Origin: Aquisphaera giovannonii
GTDB taxonomy: Bacteria; Planctomycetota; Planctomycetia; Isosphaerales; Isosphaeraceae
NCBI RefSeq assembly: GCF_008087625.1
Contig: NZ_CP042997.1
Coordinates: 8,804,001 to 8,868,000 of the forward strand
Direction of reading: 5' to 3'
Length of the DNA: 64,000 nucleotides
In this document: one piece after another, positions 34,401-41,618 of the stretch
Layout of the letters: the number at the start of each line of letters is the position of its first letter
Position numbering within the stretch: the stretch's first letter is position 1
Program-made: the position numbers and the translations under genes
The notes under the pieces: model-generated
What the model saw: only the letters and a program-made list of their open reading frames with translations
Database searches by the model: none
Told to the model about the DNA's origin: nothing

Positions 34401-34719
34401 CGCCCGGTCGGCGGGCCTGGGCCTCTTCCTCGCCACCCAGAACCCCGGCGACTTCGACTACAGGTGCCGCGAGAACGTCCAGACGTGGCTCGTCGGCCAG
34501 ATCCGCGAGGCGAACTCCCTCACCAAGATGCGGCCCCTGTTCGCCGACAACCGCGTGGACATCGCCGACGTCCTGCCGGGCCAGAAGACCGGCGAGTTCC
34601 ACCTCGTGCGCGAGGGCCAGTCCATCCCCCTCCGCGCCGACCGCTCCGCCGCCGACACCCGCCAGGTCCCCGAGGACGAGATCCCCTTGTTGGCCCGCCT
34701 GACGATAGGGATGGACTAA
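31492..34719 (+). CDS. Double-P-loop AAA/HerA-like ATPase, third gene of the operon
   Basis: The 1075-residue protein starts at ATG 31492, five bases after the previous stop (ATG 31507 is possible). The N-terminal AAA module has Walker A GDSGSGKTH (88-96) and Walker B-like ILCVDQLEDML (Asp280). A linker (about 560-650) carries VCNKSAKGGALGRQIEEVAK, which may be a further small alpha/beta domain. The C-terminal module is HerA/VirB4-like: Walker A GTPGSGKTT (688-696), AILVDRKGDL, Walker B AVAMFDEADLYLPA (Asp946-Glu947), and the HerA-type ATQNPGDFDYRCRENVQTWL. HerA proteins are hexameric DNA translocases that partner nucleases. Two such engines in one chain beside a DUF559 protein fits a defence or DNA-end-processing complex. 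The TAA stop is the first part of the repeat that follows. Confidence 0.85.
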   Translation: MGRTAMSTPPHAARPEPSPGSDPRVAAFCSRAHPGLFYSVAQAADVWKRDPFDVESIHGNVRAAFLGMVDRATTPGHLPTGRMLLLLGDSGSGKTHLMRAFRNSVHAARRGYCAYMQMTAFTDQYGRYVLNNLIQSLDKPYADDGGKATGLMRLSAGLADAVAADEPSRVMLDRIRDDDLDQDALDGIIHELTDRIILDDRFSRIDDDAIRAILYLQHGDPRIKARVLKYLRCEDLTAHDRRLLGEIVPRTYPDAPHWMIQRLGEMIWALEQVPLILCVDQLEDMLNLDDAPLLFRRALSTLCDLVSRLPSCLVVISCLRDYYDQLKQHLAKPTQTRVQGSPGPIDLKAPREAGEIAQVVGSRLRFLYESEGVAWSPADPTFPFPAEFVAGLAGLSTRDVLEKCHHYRERCVAEGNLVPFEGAPVEPREPDPTEIEQAWNELTSGSPREVPSREATLAEILAGAIRGCSGELTTGHDFHAEVSDRFIPVEIHAPDDSVERLYAGVCNKSAKGGALGRQIEEVAKLASEQTAVLVRSTAFPSNPRAQITQQLGKLTDRGARLVVVEDSDWRTMMAYPEFAARHAGHPAFATWRTRSRPLSSLESLRRILDLDRIEGGAPAPVEARPREEAASKANGRAAGGAEASTELGGVAIVAGTRTPLLLGRTNSRREEPVTLDPDLLTRHAAFLGTPGSGKTTAALAVVEQLLLRGIPAILVDRKGDLCAYARPGMGLRDDLDDVLGERAGQLRARVEVALYTPRKASGRPLSIAAAPAGLGSLPDDERTQGAKYAAAALGGMMNYRSGKADQANLAILGQAIEILCQEDREGPVSIKDLIAFIADRDRALVDAVGRLDTRRFDKLAEDLQTLHLTQGDLLAAQGEPLDVDALLGRAPRATPGKTRLSIVSTKFLGNNQDIQFWVAQLLMELARWASRHPAPDGSLQAVAMFDEADLYLPAVGKPASKEPMENLIRRARSAGLGLFLATQNPGDFDYRCRENVQTWLVGQIREANSLTKMRPLFADNRVDIADVLPGQKTGEFHLVREGQSIPLRADRSAADTRQVPEDEIPLLARLTIGMD

Positions 34720-34756
34720 CCACAGAGGCACAGAGGGCACAGAGAAGACCGGGAAG
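34713..34756 (+). repeat. CCACAGAGGCACAGAGG-type repeat, direct copy 1
   Basis: This 44-base unit (ACTAACCACAGAGGCACAGA and on to GACCGGGAAG) is repeated at 34844-34887 and, inverted, at 35055-35098. The stop codon TAA (34717-34719) of the large ATPase gene is part of the unit, so insertion of the repeat may have set the present C-terminus of that protein. Confidence 0.88.
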
Positions 34757-34843
34757 AGAAGACCGGGGAGGAACGACGAGACGGAAGCAAGCGAGACGAC
34801 CCCACAATCTCTTACCCAGGAATATTCGTGACAGGCCGGGGAC

Positions 34844-34887
34844 GAACTAACCACAGAGGCACAGAGGGCACAGAGAAGACCGGGAAG
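34844..34887 (+). repeat. CCACAGAGGCACAGAGG-type repeat, direct copy 2
   Basis: This is the second direct copy, about 131 bases after the first. Similarity to copy 1 continues past the core (AAGAGAAGACC and AACGACGAGAC-type flanks, to about 34913), so the unit that was duplicated is about 65-70 bases long. Confidence 0.88.
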
Positions 34888-35054
34888 AAAAGACCCGGGA
34901 GCAACGACGAGACCTCAGCAAGCGGGACGCCCGCACCACTCACATTTACACATATTAAAGTTAATTAATGCAATTATCAAAAAATTGTTTGGTTTTCTCT
35001 CCTTGGTCTTCTCTCTCTTATCTCTCGTGTCTTCTCTCTCTTGTCTTGTTTTCT

Positions 35055-35098
35055 CTTCCCGGTCTTCTCTGTGCCCTCTGTGCCTCTGTGGTTAGTCC
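35055..35098 (-). repeat. CCACAGAGGCACAGAGG-type repeat, inverted copy
   Basis: This is the inverted partner of the copies at 34713 and 34844; the core is identical over at least 42 bases. Between copy 2 and this copy (34930-35050) lies an AT-rich, pyrimidine-rich stretch with repeated TCTTCTCTCTC-like runs and no gene. The whole island 34713-35098 could fold into a long hairpin or mark a mobile intergenic element. From 35099 to 35232 no gene is seen. Confidence 0.88.
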
Positions 35099-35232
35099 TT
35101 CCGTATTATCTGGATGGACGTATACGCCCGGACCGTGCCCGCGAGCGGGCCGGAGGGGAATTCGGCGGTGAGGGTCGCAGCGCCGGGGGGCTGGGTCGAG
35201 GGCACTCGCACGGAGGCCGCGCAGAAGGTGCC

Positions 35233-36468
35233 TCAGGCGAAGCCCGAGTGGGCCGAGCCGATCGCCTCGCCGCCGGCGGTCGCCAGGGTGGTCGTCGCCC
35301 CCATGGCCTCCTGGGCGCCCGGCGAGGCGGGCGTGCCGCGGTAGCCGACGTTGATGAGCAGGCCGTCCCCGGTGTAGAGCGCCGGCTGCACCGTCAGGTC
35401 CTCGCCGGCCCTCGCCGACTTCGCGTCCTCGGCGGCGCTCACGGCCATCTCGAGGGCCCCCAGCGGGTCGAGCTCGCGCACCTGGTCCTTGCCGACGGCG
35501 TACCACCGCGGGTCGCCCTTCGCGCCGTTGTCGGAGAAGAGGAACGACCAGGCCGGCCCGCCGCCCGGGTCGTCCAGGGTGACCGAGACCGTGCTGAAGC
35601 GATATTCGCCGACGGGCACGACCGCGGACTCGTCGGCCGACAGGCCATACGCCGAGCCGTCCCGGCCGACGAGCGTCGCGTGCAGCTCCGTGATCGTGCC
35701 CTTCGCCTTCGCGGCCAGCTTGACGGTCCCCGTGCCGACGAGCGGCTCGAAGGCCAGCCGCGTGCCCAGGGTATCGGAGCGGAGCACGTACCGCGAGCCG
35801 CCCAGATTCAGCACCGTCGCGAAGAGGAACTGCTCCGAGGCCCCATCCCACCGGCCGTCGCCATTGAGGTCGAGCCAGATCCGATCCTGCGGGTCGGAGA
35901 GCAGCCCGTTCCCGTCGCCGTCCATCCGCCGGACGGCCCTCGGCGCGGAATCGTCCCCCAGCACGACCGTCCCCTCGACGTACCCCGCCGCCGCATAGCC
36001 GAGCGTCCGCCCCGTTGCCCCCAGGCGGAACGCCACGGCGCGGGGCGTCATCCTGGTGTGCTCGCCCTCGACCATCGCCACGTCCAAGGGCAATCGCCAG
36101 GTCCGCCCTCGCTGCGGAGGGGACGAGGCAGCCGGGGCGACCCTGTCGCGGTCGTCGATCCGCCGGTCGCGGTTCGCGTCCACGTACAGCTCCGCGTCCC
36201 CCGGCCCGACCTCATCCAGGACGACCGTCACCCGGATCGATCCCGGGCTGCCGAACCGGACCTGGGCATACCGGCGATTGGCCCCGCGATACGACGCCTT
36301 CTCGGCCACGTCCTCCGGCTTTTCCCGACTCAGCACGATCGCCCGGAACGGCGGGTGCTCGAAGCCGTCCCCCGCCGGGGGAAGGACGAACCGCCAGCCG
36401 GGCGATGCGGCGGCCGGCGGATCTTCACTCAGCGAGGAAGCCAGTAATATGGATAACACGAGGATCAT
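35233..36468 (-). CDS. Secreted protein with EF-hand-like calcium loops
   Basis: The 411-residue product opens with a signal peptide (ILVLSILLASSLSEDPPAAA) and has AGAGG eight bases before ATG 36468. Two or three DxDxDG-like loops are visible: YVDANRDRRIDDRDRV near residue 95, MDGDGNGLLSDPQDRI near 180 and LDLNGDGRWDGASEQFL near 197. They resemble dockerin/EF-hand calcium loops found in many planctomycete secreted proteins. The rest is beta-rich (GTITELHATLVGRDGSAYGL). No catalytic motif is seen. It follows the larger secreted gene by 26 bases and is probably in one transcript with it. Confidence 0.7.
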   Translation of the reverse strand: MILVLSILLASSLSEDPPAAASPGWRFVLPPAGDGFEHPPFRAIVLSREKPEDVAEKASYRGANRRYAQVRFGSPGSIRVTVVLDEVGPGDAELYVDANRDRRIDDRDRVAPAASSPPQRGRTWRLPLDVAMVEGEHTRMTPRAVAFRLGATGRTLGYAAAGYVEGTVVLGDDSAPRAVRRMDGDGNGLLSDPQDRIWLDLNGDGRWDGASEQFLFATVLNLGGSRYVLRSDTLGTRLAFEPLVGTGTVKLAAKAKGTITELHATLVGRDGSAYGLSADESAVVPVGEYRFSTVSVTLDDPGGGPAWSFLFSDNGAKGDPRWYAVGKDQVRELDPLGALEMAVSAAEDAKSARAGEDLTVQPALYTGDGLLINVGYRGTPASPGAQEAMGATTTLATAGGEAIGSAHSGFA

Positions 36469-36494
36469 GATTCACGCCTCTCTTGCGGGCGAGG

Positions 36495-39400
36495 TCAGAG
36501 GAATCGCTGTTCCGGCGAGTAGAGGTACAGCAGGTTCTCGAGGATGAACGACCACCGCGCCTTGCCCTGCCTGGCCAGGAGCTTGGCCGCGTAGCCGATG
36601 GCGTAACGCTTGGGCGTGTTGGCGACCAGCCCGGCGGCCTGGTCGTCGGGGAGGGCCTCGATCCGCGACGCGGCGTCCTTGGGGTCGATCAGCGCGAGGG
36701 CGGCGAGGACGCGCCAGGAGCCGTAGTCCCGCTCGCCGAGCGCACGGAGGCGCGGGATGCGATCCACGGCCGGGCGGAGGATCCGGGCGGCGAGGTCGCG
36801 GTCGTAGGGCGCGACGATCATGGCGAGCTGCGCGACCCTCCCCTCTTCGCCGGCGAGCGGCCTGTCGGCCCGCCGGCCATCGCGGAGGGCCAGCGTCCGG
36901 GCGAGCGACTCGCCGAGGCGATCGGGCGCGACATCCTCGACGAGTGGCAGCATGGCCCCGGCGATGTCGGCCAGGTCCGATAACCCCGAGGACTTGCCCT
37001 CGTCGGCCAGCGCCTCGAGCGAGGCGAAGGCATCCTCCAGGAAGCGAGCAGCTGCCGCCCGGTCGGTCGCCGCCAGCCCCCCCGCGATCAGGCCGAGTGC
37101 CCAGGGAATCTGGCGGGCCGACTCCGGCGGGATCATCGTCTCCGCGATCCGCCGCGCCCGCGCCGGATCCTTCGGCGCCATCCGGGCGCAGGCCGCGACG
37201 ATGTAGCGGGCGGACTCGTCGGGCTTGAGCTTGCGCACGATGTCGAGCACCCGCTCCGCGTCGGCGGGCGAGTCGGCCGCGAGCCGGTGCGCGAGCCTCC
37301 CGTAGAGCCGGGCGAAGACGTAGGTCCGATCGGCCCGCGAGACCTTGCGCACGTCCTCGATCATCTCGTCCATCATCCTGAGCGCCGACGGCAGGTCGAT
37401 CCGGCCGAGGACCTCCGCCACGTGCCCCAGCTCGTAGCCCCCCGCGCCGGCCGCCTTGCCCGAGCGGGCGAGGTCCTCGGCTTCCTTGAGGAGCGACCTC
37501 GCCCCGTCGCGGTCTCCCAGGTCGACGAGCCGGTCCGCCACCTGGACGGAAACCAGCAGGCGTTGCGACGGCGACTTGATTGCCCGGACGTTGAGGGCCG
37601 CCTGGTCCGCGAGCGAGCGGGCTCGCGCTTTGTCCGCCGTACCGACGGCGTCCAGCACGGCCGCGTAGGCCGCCGCGCGGGACTCGGCGTCCGGGCCGGC
37701 CTCCGCCAGCGCGACCGCCTCGTCGAAGCTCTCGGCCGCGAGGGCCGCCGCGAGCTCGGCCCGCGCCAGCCCGTTGAGCACGGTGTCGCCGAGGTTCAGC
37801 GATTCCAGCTTCTCGAGCACCGCCAGCGGATCCACATCCAGGGCGTCCCGGAACATGCGGAACTTCTCGACCTGCGTCCCCTTCGCGAGGACCTGCTCCG
37901 CCATCGGGACGAACAGCCGGCGAGCCAGAGCCTTCGACTCCTCGGGCGGCAGGGCCGGCGGGAGCGTCCGGTAGGCTCGCTCGGGCGGCTCGGTCGCCCG
38001 GATGAGCGTCAAGGTCACCGGCCCCGAGCCGGCGGTGATGGGCAGGAAGGCCCGGCGGAATCCGTCGCACGTCGCGAAGGCGAAGGCCGGGCCCTCGACG
38101 AAGCCCGGCAGGCGGAACCGGCCATAGATGTCGGCAGTCGCCCGCGTCCGCAAGGGCCCGTCGCCCGACTGCCGGACCACCGCGCCGGGGACCGGGGCGC
38201 CCGCCCGATCGACGACGCGGCCCTCGACGGCGACCACGCCGGGGAGCACCAGGTCCGGCGCCGATGCGACGGCGTCCTCGCCCGAAGGAACCAGCAGGAC
38301 CGTGCCGGAACGGGCCGGCAGCCGGCCCGTGGCCGACGCCTCGACCGTGTACTCGTCCCCCGCGACGAGCGGCCCGACGCGGTAGCGGCCGTCGGCGCCC
38401 GTCCGCCAGGCGGTCGCGCCGTCGTCGTCGGCCGCGGGGCCGATCGCGACGACCGCCTTGCCGTCCAGGCTGCGTCGCTGGATGCGAACGACGGCCCCGG
38501 CGATGGGCCGGCCCGAGGGGTCGACCACGCGTCCGCCCAGCCGGGCGATGCGGCTGCGGCGGAGCATCAGCGAGATCGGCTCCTTCATGTCCTTCGCGCG
38601 GATGGCCAGCAACGGGCCGGACGTGGACGACCCGCGGCGGGCGCGGAGCTTCAGCTCGCCGATCGCGTCGACGCCCGCCACGAGGAAGCGGCCCTCGGCG
38701 TCCGTCCGGACGAGGCGGGCGAAGGTGCCGTAATCCCCGGAGGTCATGAACAGCTCCACCTCGGCGCCGGCGACGGGCCGACCGTCCGGGTCGCGGACGA
38801 CGCCGCGTACGTCCACGCCCCGGGCCAGCTCCAGGATCGGCAGCGTCAACTCGTCGACGCCCCGCGGCGGCATCCGCTGCGGCGGCTCGGGCGAGCCCGC
38901 CGGGATGTAGTACGGCACCCGCACCCGCATCGGCCAACCGAACGGCTGATTGACCTCGCGGTCGACGAGCGCGGCCCACTTCCCGGCCGCATCCGAGAGT
39001 ACCCAGGCGTCCCCGCCGTCCCGTTCATTGATCGTGATCAGGACGCCCGCGATCGGCCTCCCCGGCCCCTTCTCACGGACCTCGCCCCGCACGCGGACCG
39101 TCGGCCGCAGCGGGACCTCCCGCTCGATCGCCGAGCCCGGTTCCAGGACCAGGTCCTCGACCGCGATGGCGCGGAGGGGCGTCGCGCCCTCGCCCTCGGC
39201 CACGACCCGGATCTCCAGCAATCCCGTCGCGATCGCCGGGAACTCGAACCTCCCGGCCGCATCACACGGCGCGACGGCCTCGGCCGAGACGCCCGAGCCC
39301 TCGAAACCGCCGACGCGAGAACGGACGCGGACCGCCAGCCCCTTCAGCGGCCCTCGATGGTCCGCCGGCGCGACCAGACGCCCGGCAACTTTACCCACCG

Positions 39401-40091
39401 GCGCCAGGGCGATTGGCGTCCCGGGCGGCGAGACGTCGGCGGCGATCTCCTGCTCGCCCAGCCCGCTCGCCGACACGCGCACCGCGTCCACCGCCGATTG
39501 ATCCAGGCCGGCGACCGTCGCGCGGCCCTCGGCATCGGTCGCGGTCGCGAAGGCTTCGCCCAGCTCGGCCGGGATCGGGACCTGCCGCACGACCGAGGGC
39601 ACGATCTTCGCCCCGACGAGCGGCCTCCCCTGCGGGTCGCGGAACGTCATCTCGGCCCTCGCGGAGGGACCGACCGCGAGCGTCACCGTCACCGACTCCC
39701 CGCCCGCTCCGATCCCCGGCGGCAGGCGATGCAGGGCCGCGGCATGGCCGGCCTGCGTCGCCCAGGCCGCGAGCCCGATCGGATCGGGCCGCGACGCGAT
39801 CTCCGCGGGGATCTCCATGCGGAACGTGCCCGAGCCGTCGGCCCTGGCGCGGGCAAGCACGCGGGGCGTCCTGTCCTCGCGGCTCCGGGTCGCCGACCAG
39901 CTCAGGGCCATTCCCGACTTCCGCTCGTCATCCAATCGCACGGCCGGCGTCAGCCACACGTCGGCCCCCGCAACGGGCTTGCCCGCCTCATCGACGACCG
40001 TGCCGACCACCGGCACGGGGCCGACGTCGGCGGACGGCGGAAGGTCCAGGGCCAGTGAGATCGCCAGGAGTGTCCAGGTCGATGAGTACAT
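36495..40091 (-). CDS. Large secreted protein, carboxypeptidase-regulatory-like repeats plus helical repeat domain
   Basis: Started at ATG 40091 it has 1198 residues and opens with a signal peptide (STWTLLAISLALDLPPSADV); the frame upstream to 40196 is not conserved-looking. Residues about 25-680 contain at least six Ig-like carboxypeptidase-regulatory units (VVGTVVDEAGKPVAGADVWL, VRGVVRDPDGRPVAGAEVEL, LGGRVVDPSGRPIAGAVVRI, VEGRVVDRAGAPVPGAVVRQ). Residues about 720-1180 are helical repeats (AAYAAVLDAVGTADKARARS, FARLYGRLAHRLAADSPADA) like TPR/HEAT. The same beta units appear on the sigma fusion at the window start. No enzyme motif is present; an extracellular binding or scaffold role is likely. 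Confidence 0.8.
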   Translation of the reverse strand: MYSSTWTLLAISLALDLPPSADVGPVPVVGTVVDEAGKPVAGADVWLTPAVRLDDERKSGMALSWSATRSREDRTPRVLARARADGSGTFRMEIPAEIASRPDPIGLAAWATQAGHAAALHRLPPGIGAGGESVTVTLAVGPSARAEMTFRDPQGRPLVGAKIVPSVVRQVPIPAELGEAFATATDAEGRATVAGLDQSAVDAVRVSASGLGEQEIAADVSPPGTPIALAPVGKVAGRLVAPADHRGPLKGLAVRVRSRVGGFEGSGVSAEAVAPCDAAGRFEFPAIATGLLEIRVVAEGEGATPLRAIAVEDLVLEPGSAIEREVPLRPTVRVRGEVREKGPGRPIAGVLITINERDGGDAWVLSDAAGKWAALVDREVNQPFGWPMRVRVPYYIPAGSPEPPQRMPPRGVDELTLPILELARGVDVRGVVRDPDGRPVAGAEVELFMTSGDYGTFARLVRTDAEGRFLVAGVDAIGELKLRARRGSSTSGPLLAIRAKDMKEPISLMLRRSRIARLGGRVVDPSGRPIAGAVVRIQRRSLDGKAVVAIGPAADDDGATAWRTGADGRYRVGPLVAGDEYTVEASATGRLPARSGTVLLVPSGEDAVASAPDLVLPGVVAVEGRVVDRAGAPVPGAVVRQSGDGPLRTRATADIYGRFRLPGFVEGPAFAFATCDGFRRAFLPITAGSGPVTLTLIRATEPPERAYRTLPPALPPEESKALARRLFVPMAEQVLAKGTQVEKFRMFRDALDVDPLAVLEKLESLNLGDTVLNGLARAELAAALAAESFDEAVALAEAGPDAESRAAAYAAVLDAVGTADKARARSLADQAALNVRAIKSPSQRLLVSVQVADRLVDLGDRDGARSLLKEAEDLARSGKAAGAGGYELGHVAEVLGRIDLPSALRMMDEMIEDVRKVSRADRTYVFARLYGRLAHRLAADSPADAERVLDIVRKLKPDESARYIVAACARMAPKDPARARRIAETMIPPESARQIPWALGLIAGGLAATDRAAAARFLEDAFASLEALADEGKSSGLSDLADIAGAMLPLVEDVAPDRLGESLARTLALRDGRRADRPLAGEEGRVAQLAMIVAPYDRDLAARILRPAVDRIPRLRALGERDYGSWRVLAALALIDPKDAASRIEALPDDQAAGLVANTPKRYAIGYAAKLLARQGKARWSFILENLLYLYSPEQRFL

Positions 40092-40402
40092 CGTTCCAGG
40101 TCCTCGGGACTCGGGGCCAACGCCATCGACGCCGAATTGTCCGTGGGTAGCCGTCGGGACGACCTCGGGAGGCCCATGCTCGATTGCCCGCCGCACAACG
40201 ACGTTTGTCAGACGAGAGGATATCGCGGCTGCTCCGACGGATCAAGCGGAGGCTCCTTGCCGGGAAAGGGCCTATGCTTCTCCCAGGATGCCTGCCATTT
40301 CTCGCCGGCAGAACGCACGCATGCGTGCCAAGGCACGTTGACGGGGGCCGTGGCCTGGTTCAAACTTGGGGGCGGATCGGCCGAGACCAGGGGGAAGTTT
40401 CG
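40092..40402. other. Divergent intergenic region with a 14-base palindrome
   Basis: No gene is seen between the secreted-protein gene (minus) and the phosphoesterase gene (plus). A perfect palindrome GCACGCATGCGTGC lies at 40315-40328, about 75 bases before the phosphoesterase start, and could be an operator. TTGACG at 40337-40342 is a possible -35 but no good -10 follows at the right distance. Confidence 0.4.
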
Positions 40403-41599
40403 ATGATCGTTTGGCTGCTGCTCTGCCTCGGGATCGCGGTCGGCGGGATTACGATCCTAGTCGTGGCGATCAACGTCTCGTTCGGGATGGGGTGGAAGAC
40501 GGGACGGATGGAGCACGTCGCGCTGCTGGCCGGGGCGGCCGTCGGCCTGACCATGCTCGAGGTCCTGCGGCGATGGTGGCTCGTGCCGGTCGTCGAGTGG
40601 CCGTGGGCGATGCAGGCGGCCGCGGCGGCCTGCTGCCTCGTCGCGGTCGTGGGGCTGCCCCTGGCGACCTGGCGTCGCTGGAGCCGGACGACGCCGGAGG
40701 GGATCGAGCGGGCCGACACCGTGCTCGACCTGGCCGGAGAGAGTGGACCATCCCGGTTCATCGGCGAGGGGCATCACAACTGGCTGCTGCGGATCCCGGG
40801 GAACGAGTCGCTGGGCCTGGTCGTCCATCACTGGACGGCGCGGGTGCCCCGGCTGCCGGCGGAGCTGGACGGGCTGTCGATCCTGCACATGACGGACCTC
40901 CATTTCCACCGGGCGTACGACCGCCGCTACTTCGAGGCGGTCTTCGACGCCGCCGTCGACGAGCCCGCCGACCTGGTCCTCGTGACCGGCGACCTGATCG
41001 ACGACCCGGCCTGCATCGAATGGATCACCCCCCTCTTCGAGCGGCTCCAGGGCCCGTTCGGACGGTTCGCGATCCTCGGCAATCACGACCACATGCATCT
41101 CACCGGGCCGATCGCCGAGGCGGTCGAAGCCGCGGGCTTCACGGTCCTCGACGGCACGGCGGAGCGGGTCTCGGTGATGGGCAAGGCCGTCGCGATCGGC
41201 GGCACGTGCGCCCCGTGGGGGCCGCCCATCCCGGCCGATGCCCTGGCGGGCAGCCCGGCCGACTTCCGGCTCCTCATGAGCCACACGCCCGACCTGGTCT
41301 ACAAGGCGGAGAAGCAGGGTTGGGACCTGGTCCTGAGCGGCCACAACCACGGAGGCCAGGTCGTCCTGCCGGGCTTCGGCCCCGTGCTGATGCCGAGCCG
41401 CTACAGCCGCCGCTTCGAGCAGGGGTTCTACGGCGTCGGCCGCTCGCTCCTCTACGTCAGCCGGGGCATCGGCGGCAAGCACCCGATCCGCATCGGCTGC
41501 CCGCCGGAGATCGCCCACTTCACGCTCAAGGCGGCCGATCCCAATCCCCGCCCGGCCGAGAGTTCGACCACCCGGCCGGCGAGCAGGAGCCTCGTCTGA
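40403..41599 (+). CDS. Membrane metallophosphoesterase (YkuE-like)
   Basis: The 398-residue protein begins at ATG 40403 after GGGGGAAG. Three hydrophobic segments lie at about 2-25, 36-55 and 68-88. The calcineurin-type dimetal site follows in full: MTDLHFH, VTGDLIDD, LGNHDHMH, MSHTPD and SGHNHGGQ. Related enzymes act on UDP-diacylglucosamine (LpxH/LpxI function) or on lipids and nucleotides near the membrane; the substrate is open. The next gene, anmK, starts 20 bases after its stop, so the two may be co-expressed, linking it loosely to cell-envelope turnover. Confidence 0.88.
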   Translation: MIVWLLLCLGIAVGGITILVVAINVSFGMGWKTGRMEHVALLAGAAVGLTMLEVLRRWWLVPVVEWPWAMQAAAAACCLVAVVGLPLATWRRWSRTTPEGIERADTVLDLAGESGPSRFIGEGHHNWLLRIPGNESLGLVVHHWTARVPRLPAELDGLSILHMTDLHFHRAYDRRYFEAVFDAAVDEPADLVLVTGDLIDDPACIEWITPLFERLQGPFGRFAILGNHDHMHLTGPIAEAVEAAGFTVLDGTAERVSVMGKAVAIGGTCAPWGPPIPADALAGSPADFRLLMSHTPDLVYKAEKQGWDLVLSGHNHGGQVVLPGFGPVLMPSRYSRRFEQGFYGVGRSLLYVSRGIGGKHPIRIGCPPEIAHFTLKAADPNPRPAESSTTRPASRSLV

Positions 41600-41618
41600 C
41601 GGGGGAGATGCAATCCGG

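Noticed and set aside
31435-34854. A 1139-codon antisense frame across the AAA/HerA gene
   Set aside because: Composition (Gly/Arg/Leu/Asp repeats) is typical of antisense frames in GC-rich DNA; the plus-strand frame has both Walker motif sets.
34930-35050. The repeated TCTTCTCTCTC tracts as a CRISPR-like array
   Set aside because: Units are irregular pyrimidine runs without constant repeat length or distinct spacers.
37287-40058. A 923-codon frame opposite the large secreted protein
   Set aside because: Arg/Asp/Ala-rich with no motif; third-position GC pattern follows the minus-strand gene.
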